Shown here: positions 10,042 to 21,224 of the stretch, one piece after another
How the letters are laid out: each line of letters starts with the position of its first letter
Numbering within the stretch: position 1 is the first letter of the stretch
Assembly: GCF_029873635.1 (NCBI RefSeq)
Contig: NC_080420.1
Location: forward strand, 51,847,457 to 51,911,456
Direction: 5' to 3'
Origin: Malania oleifera
Taxonomy: Eukaryota > Streptophyta > Magnoliopsida > Santalales > Ximeniaceae
DNA length: 64,000 bases
The notes under the pieces: generated by a model
What the model saw: only the letters and a program-made list of their open reading frames with translations
What the model was told of the DNA's origin: nothing
Databases searched by the model: none
Translations under genes and position numbers: made by a program

Positions 10042-11301
10042 TAATGATAATGATGATCTTTGAGTAAAAATATGTATCCGAAAATAAGTGCTCAAAGATT
10101 TAAAGGGCACGAGAGGTTTCTCCAAAAATATTTATCATGAAGAAATACATGGAGAAACACAAGCTTTACACTTTAAAGATGATTTTCAAAAATAAAGAGT
10201 TAAGTGTGAGTATTTGCTATAGATGAAGAAATAAATTTCCTCTTTTTGATAAAATTTTTCAAAAGATTGAATGAAAGCGAGTAGGAAAGAGCAAAAAAAA
10301 AAAATATTTTTTTTTCAATAAAAAAGTTGTGGGGGAACTTTGATTAAAAGAAAACTTAAAAATATTTGAGAGAGTTTTGAAAATAATCAAAGTTGCTAAT
10401 TGTGCTAATGAAAGGGGTATTTATAGACTTCTTGAGAATATGACCGTTTGGGTACTTACTTGAAATTTTAGAAATTGTTTAATTAAAATTTAAACGTGAT
10501 TAGCATTGAAAATATACTGAAACTTGAGAGGTTTAGTCGGCTGTCCTCACACACCAATTTTGAATTTCTCACTGGGTTCGGTTGGCCAAGCAAAGGGCCG
10601 GTTGGCTGACCTAGGGTGATTTTCCTTTCTTCATAGGTTCGATCGGCTAAATAATTTATCGGTTGGAAGAGCCTTGAAGGCCGGTCAGTTGAGGCAATTT
10701 TGAATTGAAAGCGCCGGTCGGCTAAGGAAGGTAGAAAAGCCAAATTTGGAGGTCAGTCGACTGTGGAGGCTAAGCTCAAAAAATGGTCAATTGACTGAAC
10801 TTTGTCAAACTTTGACTTCTAGCCTTAAGTGTGGTCAATTGATTGAGGGTAATATAACTTGAATTGGTCAATCGACAGAGGTCAGTGAATTCCTCAGTTA
10901 TTGCCTTGATTTTGACCCTAAAGATATTTTAAAAAACCTTTGCTTGATTTTAGTTTTTACAAAAATGATTTTTTTATTAAAGTGTTGGTCCCTAAGGTCT
11001 ATCGATGATCATGTTCTGAGCATTTAATCACATCATGCATGATGTGCATTATTATAGACCAAATAATAAAAACTCAAATGCATTACAAATTTAAAACAAA
11101 TGTCTTCTTCTTCTTTGTTCTTCTGTCTTTATGGAATACACTGAGCAATATTTTTTTTTATGTCGTTCAGGTTTTCATTCTTTTGTTCCTTATGTGTGTG
11201 TGTGTGTGTTGAATTATAAACCTATTCACATACTAAATACACACATAAGTAACTTGTGCTTTGTCAGCATTAAAACAAGGATCACACTCAAAAAGTCAAC
11301 A
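10042..11301 (-). repeat. 3' LTR of SIRE-like element E, left part missing
   Basis: This matches the second half of the LTR at 14475-16655, roughly from its position 15356 onward, at high identity by eye. It ends AAAAAGTCAACA at 11301, the reverse complement of a TGTTGACTTTTT start. A TATA motif on the minus strand (seen as GTATTTATAG at 10417) precedes an array of GTCGACTGA-like motifs at 10545-10885. The left part of this LTR is absent and a CACTA end abuts it at 10041. Confidence 0.8.
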
Positions 11302-11326
11302 ATCTCTCTCTTTTTGATGATGACAA
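11302..11326 (-). other. Polypurine tract of element E
   Basis: The minus strand reads GTCATCATCAAAAAGAGAG and then the TGTTGAC LTR start. A purine-rich AAAAAGGGGGAGAT-type tract next to the 3' LTR primes plus-strand DNA synthesis. The same layout occurs at 18493, 28675, 43525 and 63466, which defines the SIRE-like group in this window. Confidence 0.75.
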
Positions 11327-11735
11327 ACACATAAGAGCAAAATGGGTTAAGCTAGAAGAGGCTGCCCCTAAGAATATGCATAACTTAAAAACAATCAATA
11401 TAGCTCAGGCATATTTAGGAAAGAAGACATTAAAAAATAATATGCATTTTGTTTTAACAATAAAACACAAATACATGATGCATACAACTCAGATATTTTA
11501 ACCCCTTTTAAAATATGTGTACCCCTTTACGAAAATACTATAAAGATATTTTTCATTTTGCTCAAAGACATTCTACCCCTTTCGCATCAGCAAAAGTGGC
11601 TAAGTATAAAGAATTGATTCTTAAAAAAAAATTCTTAGCTTAAAAGAGAAACTCCCCCTTTTTGAATTTTTTTTTTATTTTCTCAGAAAATTCTCTCCCT
11701 TTTTGGAATTTATTCATGCAAAACAATAGAACTGA

Positions 11736-11737
<2 letters not shown>

Positions 11738-11793
<56 letters not shown>
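11738..11793. repeat. (TA)n microsatellite
   Basis: About 28 TA units. It produces mirror-image open frames rich in Tyr-Ile on both strands that are not genes. Confidence 0.95.
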
Positions 11794-11801
<8 letters not shown>

Positions 11802-12155
11802 TGACATGTTAAGCATGATGTTAAGTATGATCAGACTAGACACAGTCACAAACCATTTCAATTTAGGTATTACACAAGACCCGCAAAAGATTGGAGTTTA
11901 AAACATGCGGCATAGGAAAAAATACGTTTGAGCATACAAATGGTCTAACTAGTTAGCAAGTATTTTTATTTATAATCAGTGCTCCAGTCATGAAACACCG
12001 TTTTGAAATTTCATAAACAATGAAATATAAAATTTCATGACACAAAATTTGAGTTTAAAGCATTAGCACATGTCATGAAAGCGTTTAAGCACATATATGC
12101 AAGAGATAAGATATATTTCATATAAATTCATTTCTTGCTTTAAAAATATGTGAGT

Positions 12156-12156
12156 G

Positions 12157-12204
<48 letters not shown>

Positions 12205-12210
12205 TATATG
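12156..12210. repeat. (TA)n/(TATG)n microsatellite
   Basis: A short TA run passes directly into about seven TATG or GTAT units. No coding content. Confidence 0.9.
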
Positions 12211-14454
12211 TATAAAAATATATATCCCCTTATGATTTTCAATAAATACTGGGGGCTATGCTTGTTGAAAAAGAAATTTTAATTCAAAGATCAAGCAAGC
12301 AATATCTTTCTGGGTTTGCATTTAAGCATAGAACATTTCAATAAATACCCAGAAAAACCAACCATATAGATCCTAAAAATATTAGAACAATTTAAAAACG
12401 AAGATCACATGGCTGAACTTAAGACACTGTGGCTAAGCAAAATATTTTCAATTAAATTTTTTTTTAATAAAATTATCTTACTTTAAGTACATGCCACATT
12501 ACAAATTAATGCACATCTAAGCCAAATAATGGGTGAGCACAAGAAGATGGAAATGTAAGTTCAAAAGCTCCCCCTATCGATTTGAACATGTGCTTAGATG
12601 CTATGGGTTTATGATTTACTGTGGGTAAAAGGGAATTCATACTAATTATATGGGCCACAGTAACCTTCTGTTCTAAGCCTAGAGTGGGGAGAACAAAAGT
12701 AATGTAATTTTACAAAATCTCCCCTTAGATAAGAGCTAGCTTAGATAAAATTAATCACTTATACTGATATCAATTGTAAAAATCATTAAAACAGTATAAG
12801 CAACAATTTTTCATTCTTAACAGATTTTACAGGATATATGATAAACAATTAGTATTTTGAGAAAAGTCTAATGACATTTCGGCAGCATGATGTCTTTAAA
12901 TTGAACATTTCCCAAAAAAAAATTCATGCACTTGGAACGTGGTTGTTTTCAGTAGGTAATACAATTTAAGCATACAACAACCTAAAATATCTACCAGTAT
13001 GCAATTCACATCACTGCATCAGCCATGTATGTGGCATTCTAGTTCAAGCATGCACTCCAATAGATTAAACAACAGTTCTGAAAAGTATAAACTATCCATC
13101 AAACGATATAATTATTTTTGCAAGCAATGAACAATGGCATTCAACTCAAAGCAGTTTTAAAAAATTATCCATTTATCAGATGATATGTCATTAAGAAAAA
13201 ATGGATGTTAAGAGTTTAGTGCAGTGATCAAAATTAATTATCCATCAAAAGAATTTTAACAATTAGCAATTTATGGATAGTATGCTACAGTGCTGTTCTT
13301 ATATAGGCATGTAAGAGAAATAAAATTATAAGAGCATTTAGAATATAAAGCCATGAAAAAGACATGCTCCCCCTGAGTTGTGCACTCTGCTTATGCATTT
13401 TTATCTTCTATATTCTTCACTCTCTTAGCCAAGTGCTCTAAGATTTTCAATGATTTAGACTTGACTTGTTATGCCGAGTTTAGGAAAATATGATATATAG
13501 TATAAATTTAATTTCCTAGAACTCAATTCAGTGAGATGGACAAAAATATGCTATATTTAAGATATTTATTCTTAAGCATATATATAGCATTAAAAATTAA
13601 TCAACTAATAAAAATATTTTTGTCCATATGAAGGGGATTCACTCTAAGCCTGAAATTGCCAATATTTTCATATCATAACCAATCAAAATAATATATTCAT
13701 ATTTAAGCAAACACGTTGGATATTATAAATTTGGATTTTCATATTGGCTTACTTTTCTAATGATCGTAGTATAATAATAGTGTATACTAAAAATTAAAAT
13801 TTTAAGCACAAAACACTTTTTAGACATTCAAAGCATCATAACCCCCTTTCCATACTTAATCTTAAGATCTTATGAGTATTAATGAAATTTCTTTTAAGGC
13901 ATCTCATTAGATAACATGCTATAGCACATGATTCAACTAAGGATTTAACACAATATATATCACAAGAATCATGGCATGAACTATTTAATAAAATAGAAGG
14001 AGGCAGAGATATACCAATACATTTTACTCCTTAATCGTTTAAGCTCGGAGTGGCGTTCTCCTCTCTCTCGGTCTCTCTATACGGCTCATTGTTCCCAAAA
14101 TTTCCTTAAGGACTAGTATAAAACATGATCTTTTTAAAATCATTAGTAACTAAGGCACAATCGAAAATATGCATGGCACTCAAATGAAAAAAAAAAGTCA
14201 TGCTTTTTCACTTGATTCTATTTGTTGGGAAACAATGCATTTAAAATTATTTTTCTATGGGATATAATATCTTTTTTCAAAAACTTTCCAAAACCTCCAA
14301 TCAACTGATTTTACAAAAACATTTTCAATTTCCAAATAGTAAAATATTTACAATAAAAGCAGTGGAGGATTTGCAAAGTATTTACCCTCAAAATAGGGAT
14401 ACACCAAGCATGAGCCATCGCAATCTTTATACACCAAGCTGTTAAGCTAATTGC

Positions 14455-14474
14455 AACCTGGCTCCGATACCAAT
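14455..14474 (-). other. Primer-binding site of element E (initiator-Met type)
   Basis: On the minus strand, ATTGGTATCGGAGCCAGG follows the LTR end directly. It differs by one base from the TGGTATCAGAGCC primer site complementary to plant initiator methionine tRNA, which most plant copia elements use. It proves minus orientation for element E and fixes the inner edge of its 5' LTR at 14475. Confidence 0.85.
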
Positions 14475-16655
14475 TGTTAGGAATGGTGTGATCCCAAGAG
14501 GAGGGGAAGGGGGTGAATTAGGTTTTAAACTTTTTAGCTAAATTAAATTTATGCTAATTCACCACAAATCATATCTCATTTAAAATATAAGTGTGTATGT
14601 AAAATGAATAATCAATGAATGCGAACATACACGTGTGCAGTATATATCATTTAAATTAAATGTGTGTATGCAAATAATTATAACAATAAATAGACAAGCA
14701 TACACATATGGAAATTAAAGTGTAAAACATAAATGAGATAGAGAGAGAGACACACATGATATGTTATTGAAGTTCGACCAAACCAGCCTACGTCCCCGAC
14801 TTGAGTCAGCAGCCCAAAGATTCCACTATATGCTCACTTTAATCGGGCGGAGCGACACCACTTACACTCTCCTTACGAGGCGGAGACTCCCCAGCTCAAA
14901 TTACAGGGTTGAGCCACAACAAAAACACCTTACGAGGCAGTGTCACCTCAGCTCAATTACCAGGATGAGCCCAACTAGTCTCCTAGATGGGGCGGAGACA
15001 CCCTAGTTCAATTTACTGGGTTGAACCAAACCGATCTCCCTTACGGGTTAGAGATTCCCCCACTTAATTCACGGGATGAGCCGAACCAGTACATAAAAAC
15101 AGTTTTTGTACAAATAAATGCTTCTACATACAAGCAAAGATGTAAACAAATTAAAGCCTATATGCACTTTTGTATGATACTAAATATGCTCAAGAGAGTA
15201 GGGGTGTTTTTCTGAAAATGATTTTTCCAATCTTTGAAAATGATGTATATGATAAAACACTTCAAAGATTTGAACCCAATAAAATTTCTCCAAAAAATAT
15301 TTTTCAATAAAAATGTAAGAGAACATAGGGTTTTGCTTTCAAGGGCTTTTTGCATATAATGATAATAATGATATTTGAGTAAAAATATGTATACAAAAAT
15401 AAGTGCTCAAAGATTCAAAGGCCACAAGAGGTTTCTCCAAAAATATTTATCAAGAAGAAATATATGGAGAAACACAAGCTTTACTCTCTAAAGATGATTT
15501 TCAAAATGAAGAATTAAGTTAGGGTAATTGCTATAGATGAATAAATAAATGATCTAAAATAAATTCTCTCTTTCCAATAAGATTTTTCAAAAGATTGAAT
15601 GAAAGAGTGTAGGAGAGAGTAAAAAAAAAAAATTTACCCGAAAGAAAATTTTTCAATAAAAATGTTGTGCGGGAACTTTGATTAAAAGAAAACTCAAAAA
15701 TATTTGAGAGAATTTTTAAAATAATAAAAGTTTCTAATTGTGCTAATGAAAGGAGTATTTATAGACTTTTTGAAAATATGACCGTTTGGGGACACGCTCA
15801 GAATTTTAGAAATTGTTTAATTAAAATTTAAACGTGATTAGTGCTGAAAAAATACCGAAACCCAAGAGGTTCAGTTGGCTGACGCTAGTGTTGGTTGACT
15901 GTCCTCACACACCTATTTTGAATTTCTCAGTGGGTTCGGTTGGTTGAGCAAAGGGCCGGTTGGCTGACCTAGAGTGATTTTTCTTTCTTTGTATGTTCGG
16001 TTGACTGGCCAAATGACTAGTCAATCGAGCCTTGAAGGCCGGTCAGCTGAGGCAATTTTGAGCTGAAAGCGTTGGTCGACTGAGAAAAGTAGAAAGGCCA
16101 AGTTCAGAGGTCAGTCGACTGTGGAAGCTAAGTTCAAAAAATGGTCGGTCGATTGAGCCTTGTCAAACTTTGACTTCTGGCCTTAAGTGTGGTCGATTGA
16201 CTGAGGGTAATATAACCTGAACTGGTCAGTCGACCGAGGTCAGTGAATTCCTCAGTTATTGCCTTGATTTCGATCCTAAAGATATTTCAAAAAACCTTTG
16301 TTTGATTTTACCTTTTATGAAAAAGATTTTTGATTAAAGTGTTGGTCCCTAAGGTCAGTCTATGGTCATGTTTAGAGCATTTAATCACATCATTCATGAT
16401 GTGCATTACTACAGACCAAATAATAAAAACTAAAATGCATTACAAATTTAAAACAAATTTCTTTTTCTTTTTCTTTACTCTTCTTTCTTTATGGAATACG
16501 ACGGACAACATTTTTATTTAAGTCCTTCAGGCTTTCATTCTTTTGTCCCTTATGTGTGTGTGTTGAATTATAAACCTGTTCACATACTAAATACACACAT
16601 AAGTAACTTGTGCTTTGTCAGCATCAAAATAGGGATCGAACTTAAAAAGTCAATA
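14475..16655 (-). repeat. 5' LTR of SIRE-like element E
   Basis: The plus strand runs from TGTTAGGAATGG at 14475 to AAAAAGTCAATA at 16655, so in minus orientation the LTR starts near TGTTGAC (its second base mutated) and ends with a CCTCTTGGGATCACACC phrase before CCTAACA. Length is about 2.18 kb. A TATA box (minus-strand CTATAAATACTCC) is seen at about 15755-15766. The U5-side phrase GTTCGACC...GCCTACGTCC at 14770-14793 recurs in the other SIRE-like LTRs. Upstream of the TATA, at 15870-16245, is an array of GTCGACTGA-like motifs. Confidence 0.88.
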
Positions 16656-17859
16656 AAAAATCCATCCTCAAGTCACGATGACACTGAGAACATTCATTGA
16701 TGGTTCATATCTCCAGGAGCTAAGAAGATCTATAATGAATATCTTCGATATGCGGAGCCAATCCTTGATAAGATTCTTGACATACCGTTTATGCAAGAAT
16801 ACTTTCCACATATTATTCATAGGTTTTCTGACCTATGTTGGGATAGATTTGTGAGTTATCAAGCCCAAGGGGTATATCTGAACTTGGTATGCCTATTTTA
16901 TGCAAATCCAGGATGGAAGGGTGACTAATATACCACCCAAGTCATGAAAAAATCCTTTACGCTTGCCCCAACCAACATTGTTGTGCGGTTCCACCTTTGT
17001 AGTGGTGCTTTTGAGTGTCTCAGAGTAGGACCCACTTGGGTAATGGAACACAAATTTACCCCCTAAACATTTTTTCCACTTGTTTTAGTTGAGTCCAAAT
17101 ATAATTTTGGTCATTCTCCTTCATATAAAAGTCTTACTTTGAAAGCCAAAATTATAATCTTGATCATCACTTACAACATCCTTCCCCCGACCAGATCAAG
17201 GGATCACGTGTCATATTTGGATTGTTTTGTTATGTAGTGCCTATATATTGGTAAACATTTAGATCTTCCTTTTCTCATTATAAAGTGGATAATAGCTAAA
17301 GAAGAGACCTGTAAAGTCATTCTTCCTTATGGAGGGGCTCTTAACCTCATCTTTGAACATCTTAGTTTAATGCATCCTTCAACTGTATTTATTAAGAGAA
17401 AAGCTTTAGATAAATTCACATCAATAACCATCAAACTGATGGGATATGAACTGGATAGAGCACTTGGTTGGATCCCCAAATACCGTCAACCTCCGAGAGA
17501 TGATTTAAATGTACACATGGAGGAGGAACATGCATATGCACCTAAAGATGATCCACACCATGAGGAGCCACATGCTCCAGTTGGTCCAACTGCTGCTCCT
17601 TTTGCTTATGTCACCATCCTAGGAACTTTTCATGATTTTCGCTAGCATATGGACTTCAGATTCGATGCTATGCAGTGAAATCATCACTCAAACTTCCGTT
17701 CCATCAATCAACACCTTGCAATGATTGGAAGCAACACGGGAAGTGCTTCCTCATCTAAAGGGAAAGCACCAGTGGAAGAAAGTTTGAGTGAAGAGGACGA
17801 AGAGGATGATGAGGAGGATGAGGGCTCTTCTGGTGATGATCCTCTTGATGAGGATTAGA
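16656..17859 (+). pseudogene. Accessory ORF resembling the 'putative plant transposon protein' family, degraded
   Basis: A broken plus-strand frame reads SSSHDDTENIH, a stop, then GAKKIYNEYLRYAEPILDK, CWDRFVSYQAQGVYLNLV and FYANPGW, then MKKSFTLAP and FECLRVGP, and later KVILPYGGALNLIFEHL and YELDRALGWIPKYR. The order and the LPYG...IFEHL motif resemble the family known as 'putative plant transposon protein domain' (I recall Pfam PF20167), found in plant retroelements of unknown function. The last part (17721-17859) ends in a serine stretch and a strongly acidic tail (EEDEEDDEEDEG). Several stops interrupt it, at about 16699, 16925, 17064, 17643 and 17676. It lies between a missing pol and the PPT at 18493, the position of an extra third ORF in SIRE-like elements. 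Molecular role unknown. Confidence 0.62.
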
Positions 17860-18492
17860 TGAGTGTTTTGGTTAAGATATTGAGTGATAGCTCTTTGAAA
17901 ATATTTGTATCTAGTTGTACTTTGATGGTACTTGTTTTGTATCTTAATTTGAAAAAAAGGCTTTCTGATATTTACTTGTTTTGTAGTATGCATCTGTTGA
18001 AAACAACTTCTTTGTATATATATATAACCATTATAAGTTCATTATTGGATATGATGACTGCGTATGCATGTTAAGTGCTGAATGTGGATTGTACTTTCTA
18101 TTGATGGTCATATTTTTGTGAATTGTATGCTACTTGTTAGCAAACAAATGTCTATTTTTAGTTATCTATTTGTGAGGTTGTGCCATATTCCTTATTCTTT
18201 ATTGAGATCTTTTTGCTAAAGTGGGAGAATAATAAGCAAAATGTATTTTCTAAATTGTAAGATAATACTCTTGATTTCTATGTAAAAAGGGAGAGCTTTC
18301 TAAGCTAAATACAATTTATTATAAAATACCTTTGAATTCTTAGTGGAAAGGGGGAAAAATTTTTAGATAAAGGGGAGAATGTAAATCACAATTAAGATTA
18401 AACAAATACATTTACATTGATTATTTTTTATATTTTATGCTTATTATGAAGGGGAGCCTATCAAGGCTACCTCATTTTGCTCCTTGATTGTC
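17860..18492 (+). other. 3' untranslated part of a SIRE-like element
   Basis: No coding signal is seen between the acidic tail of the accessory ORF and the polypurine tract. The run is T- and G-rich with scattered GGGGAG purine boxes (for example at 18237, 18350 and 18373), as in equivalent spacers of other elements here. Confidence 0.5.
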
Positions 18493-18506
18493 AAAAAGGG
18501 GGAGAT
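18493..18506 (+). other. Polypurine tract (plus-strand SIRE-like element)
   Basis: AAAAAGGGGGAGAT is followed at once by a TGTTAACC LTR start at 18507. This fixes the plus orientation of the element whose accessory ORF lies at 16656-17859. Confidence 0.85.
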
Positions 18507-19119
18507 TGTTAACCAAAAAGACTTAATTTCATTTTGATAATGAAAAACCAAGACATCTTGTTGGCCTAACAAGGCTTACGAATCTTATTTTGATGATAAC
18601 AAATCAAGAGAATTTAACATGTTTGGGATGATATTTCAGGAATCAAGCATATGAGTTCAAGATCAAGTGATCACAAGCTGAATTGAAAGGTTACATTCCA
18701 AAGACAAGTGGTCAAATGAAAGCTTAAACGATCAAAGATAGACCAATTTGATGCAAGTTTAAAGAATATTGAAGCTCAAGGTCAAGATGGACTCAAAGAA
18801 AGACATGCATGAAGACTTTGCATTTAGATTGTTTTTAAGTCTTAAAGTCTTATGTAAGTACTTCAATTAAAAATCAATATGAATGCTTTGAAGCTCATTA
18901 GGATTAATTATTAACTTAGAGACAAAATTTTGAAAAACCCTGAAAAATATCTTCACACGACTCAAAGTAATTTTTCAAGTAAAAGCTCACAAAAGTTTTT
19001 GGAAACAAACGATATAAAAGAATGAATTCTTTCCTGTCGAGGCGATTGACATTTATGCTGAATTAATTTGGGAAGATAGAATAGGCCTAGTTGACTGACC
19101 CTTGACTACGCGCTTAAAC
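18507..19119 (+). repeat. 3' LTR start of the plus-strand SIRE-like element, truncated
   Basis: The LTR begins TGTTAACCAAAAAGAC at 18507. A second, better LTR-like start, TGTTGGCCTAACAAGGC, follows at 18559 and resembles the LTR D start (TGTTGGCCTAACAAAG on the minus strand at 63465). Only about 0.6 kb of U3 is present before the sequence changes near 19105-19120 into another LTR, so R and U5 are missing. Confidence 0.65.
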
Positions 19120-21158
19120 TGCATAATTAGGTGGTTTAATTCATGCATTGAGACTTATATTTTTAATTAAATACCTAATTACTCTCAATATTTTAACACG
19201 GTGTCCTATTTATAATATTTGGGTTTTATTGAGCAATTTATGAATTTTTGGCATTTTTTTTATTGTAGGAAAATTATTAGAAGCTAAAACTGGCACTAGT
19301 TCGTAATTCGCACATAATTTTTTTGTTCAAGTTTCGATCGAGACGATTCGAAATTCTAAAAAAATATGAGAATATTATCTACAACTTTCATGTTTTAAGT
19401 TTTGAGCAATACGAGCTATAAGATGGTCAAACTCGGGCTTGTTCGCTAGGAAACAAAAAGAAGGAAAGAAAAAAAAAAAAAAAAAAATCTGATGTGACCC
19501 GGCCATGCAGCCGGGTCCGGAGCTTCAAACGTGCGCACTAAGGCTCCCTCCCCCTTCCTTTATATATTTCCTTCTTCCCAGCACAACTCACCACTCTCTT
19601 TTCCTTCATTCTCCCTTCTTTCCCAACTCTCTTCCCTTTCTCTTATTTTTTTCCTTGCTCACGCCCACATAGGAGCCCCTTCTTCTTCCTTCCCTTTCTC
19701 TTCTCCTTCTCCTTCTTGGCTCCCTTCTTCCTTCTTCGGCCGCACCTTTTCTTCTCCCTTCCCTTCTCCCTTCTCTCCCTTCTCCTTTCCTTATTTTTTT
19801 CTCCTTGCTCTCGGCTGTACTTTGCCCATATTCGCTGCCAACCCGTTCTCCTTCTCCCTTTCTTCTCTTCCTTCTTCCTCTTCTTCTTCTTCTCCCTCTC
19901 CTATCGGCTGTACTCTCCTCCATTGCTACAAACCGAAGCCTCCAGTTCTCTCCTATTCCTTCTTCTTCTTCTTCTTCTTCTTCTTCTTCTTCTTCTTCCT
20001 CTTTACTGCCATCCTTTGCTGTCATGAACCTTCTGCAGTAGTTGCTGCTACTGCCATTTGTGCTGTTGTGCTAGTTGGACTTGCAGACCAAAAGCCCTGA
20101 TCCTTCTTCCTTGCTACTCTGCTGGCTGCTGTTGCTGAAGCTGTTGCAGCTGCATGCTCCAGACCACCAACTAGTTAAGCCGAGCCTTTGCTACTCGGAG
20201 CGACGGCCAACTTGGCTATTGCCAAGAACTCCAGCCAAACTCGTTTAGCTTGTTGCCTCAGCTCCCACTTGGCTGCCACCAAGAACTCCACCTGAAGATT
20301 CTCCAATAGCTTTGCTCTCTCTTTCTCTATCTCTTTCTTTTTTCTTTTTCCTCTTTTTGTCTTTTATTCTTTCTTTAAAATATTGTTAATTGTTTTTTTA
20401 GTATTTCAATTGAAGTTAACTTTTGATTTTATATTGAAACATTATTGTTCAAGTAAATTTAATTTCCTTTTTTTTTCTTCTTATTTAGTATTATCTTTAG
20501 ATTAAAGTTGTTTTTTTTTTTTTTTTGTTTTCAAGAATTAATTTTCGTTTGACTATGTTCGGTTTGATTTCTTGAAAAAAAAAGGAGAATAAATACAAAA
20601 GGAAAAATATTTTCTTTAGGATTTATATTAATTGTCTTTCTTAAAATTTAAATTTTTGGTGAGTTTGATCTTATTAAAGTCCGATTTTTTGTGTGTTCCA
20701 TTTATGGTTTATTTCTTGAAGTCTTGGATTCCTGTTTAAGTTCTCGATTGCATTTAAATTAGTGTTATTTAAATTTGTGCTTAGTTGCATTCTTAGTCTT
20801 ACATGTTTTAATTACGTAAGAAAATTGGTGTTTTAATTTTTGTTTTGAAGTTCAACGCGTGTTTCAATTTTTCCCTGGTTAATTATAGGATTTTTGTTTC
20901 CCGTTGTTAAATTCAGTGCATGTTAGGATTAGAATTTAATTTGCGTGTTTGTTTAATTTGTCAAAAGAAATCTTAAACAATCCTGAAGACCCCGAAGCTG
21001 AATTGTGTTCAGTAACGTTTTATTTTTGATTGGAAATACTAAAATTTGAAATTAAACTGCATTCCTTGAGGAGACGATCTGGCCTTTGGGCTAAATATTA
21101 CACGAAAAAACTCCTATACTTGGGATAACTCCGAGTTGCTCATTTTTCGAGTGAGTCA
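19120..21158 (+). repeat. Athila/Tat-type LTR
   Basis: The right end GTGAGTCA at 21158 lies six bases before a TGGCGCCG primer site. The left edge is put at the TG of TGCATAATTAGG and is approximate. The LTR holds a TATA-like TTTATATATTTCC at about 19559, preceded by a perfect 8-bp hairpin (GACCCGGC/GCCGGGTC) at 19497. A long pyrimidine-rich leader (19560-20030) with a (CTT)n run follows. Open frames of up to 189 codons in that leader are simple-sequence artefacts. Confidence 0.65.
19958..19998. repeat. (CTT)n microsatellite inside an LTR leader
   Basis: About a dozen CTT/TTC units form the core of a longer polypyrimidine stretch. It generates poly-Ser, poly-Leu and poly-Glu frames on the two strands, none of them a gene. 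Confidence 0.9.
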
Positions 21159-21164
21159 TGTTTT

Positions 21165-21182
21165 TGGCGCCGTTGCTAGGGG
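21165..21182 (+). other. Primer-binding site, Athila type
   Basis: TGGCGCCGTTGCTAGGGG is close to the TGGCGCCGTTGCCGGGGA site of Athila-type Ty3 elements, complementary to the 3' end of aspartate tRNA. It marks the plus orientation of the LTR on its left. The element body that should follow is replaced within 50 bp by minus-strand pol of another element. Confidence 0.8.
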
Positions 21183-21224
21183 ATGTCGGTTTTAGTCTCA
21201 AATTAGTGTTTTTCCCTTTGAGGT

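Larger units (their letters stand above)
11327..14454 (-). mobile_element. Internal region of element E without coding capacity
   Basis: Between PPT and PBS lie 3.1 kb that contain no recognisable gag, protease, integrase or RT in any frame. The left part resembles the 3' untranslated stretch of copia A, including a GCTCCCCCTGAGTTGTGCAC phrase at 13367 that parallels GCTCCCCCTCTGTTATGCAC at 29298, just beyond the RNase H stop of A. Beyond it no RNase H follows. Microsatellites (TA)n lie at 11738-11793 and 12156-12210. The element therefore looks like a large non-autonomous derivative that would depend on a related copia element. Confidence 0.65.

Noticed and set aside
11640..11901. Tyr-Ile repeat frames on both strands
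   Set aside because: Product of the (TA)n microsatellite.
19531..20100. 189-codon Ser/Phe/Leu-rich frame with overlapping Glu/Arg frames
   Set aside because: Lies in the polypyrimidine leader of an LTR with a (CTT)n run. Low complexity and no start context or family similarity.
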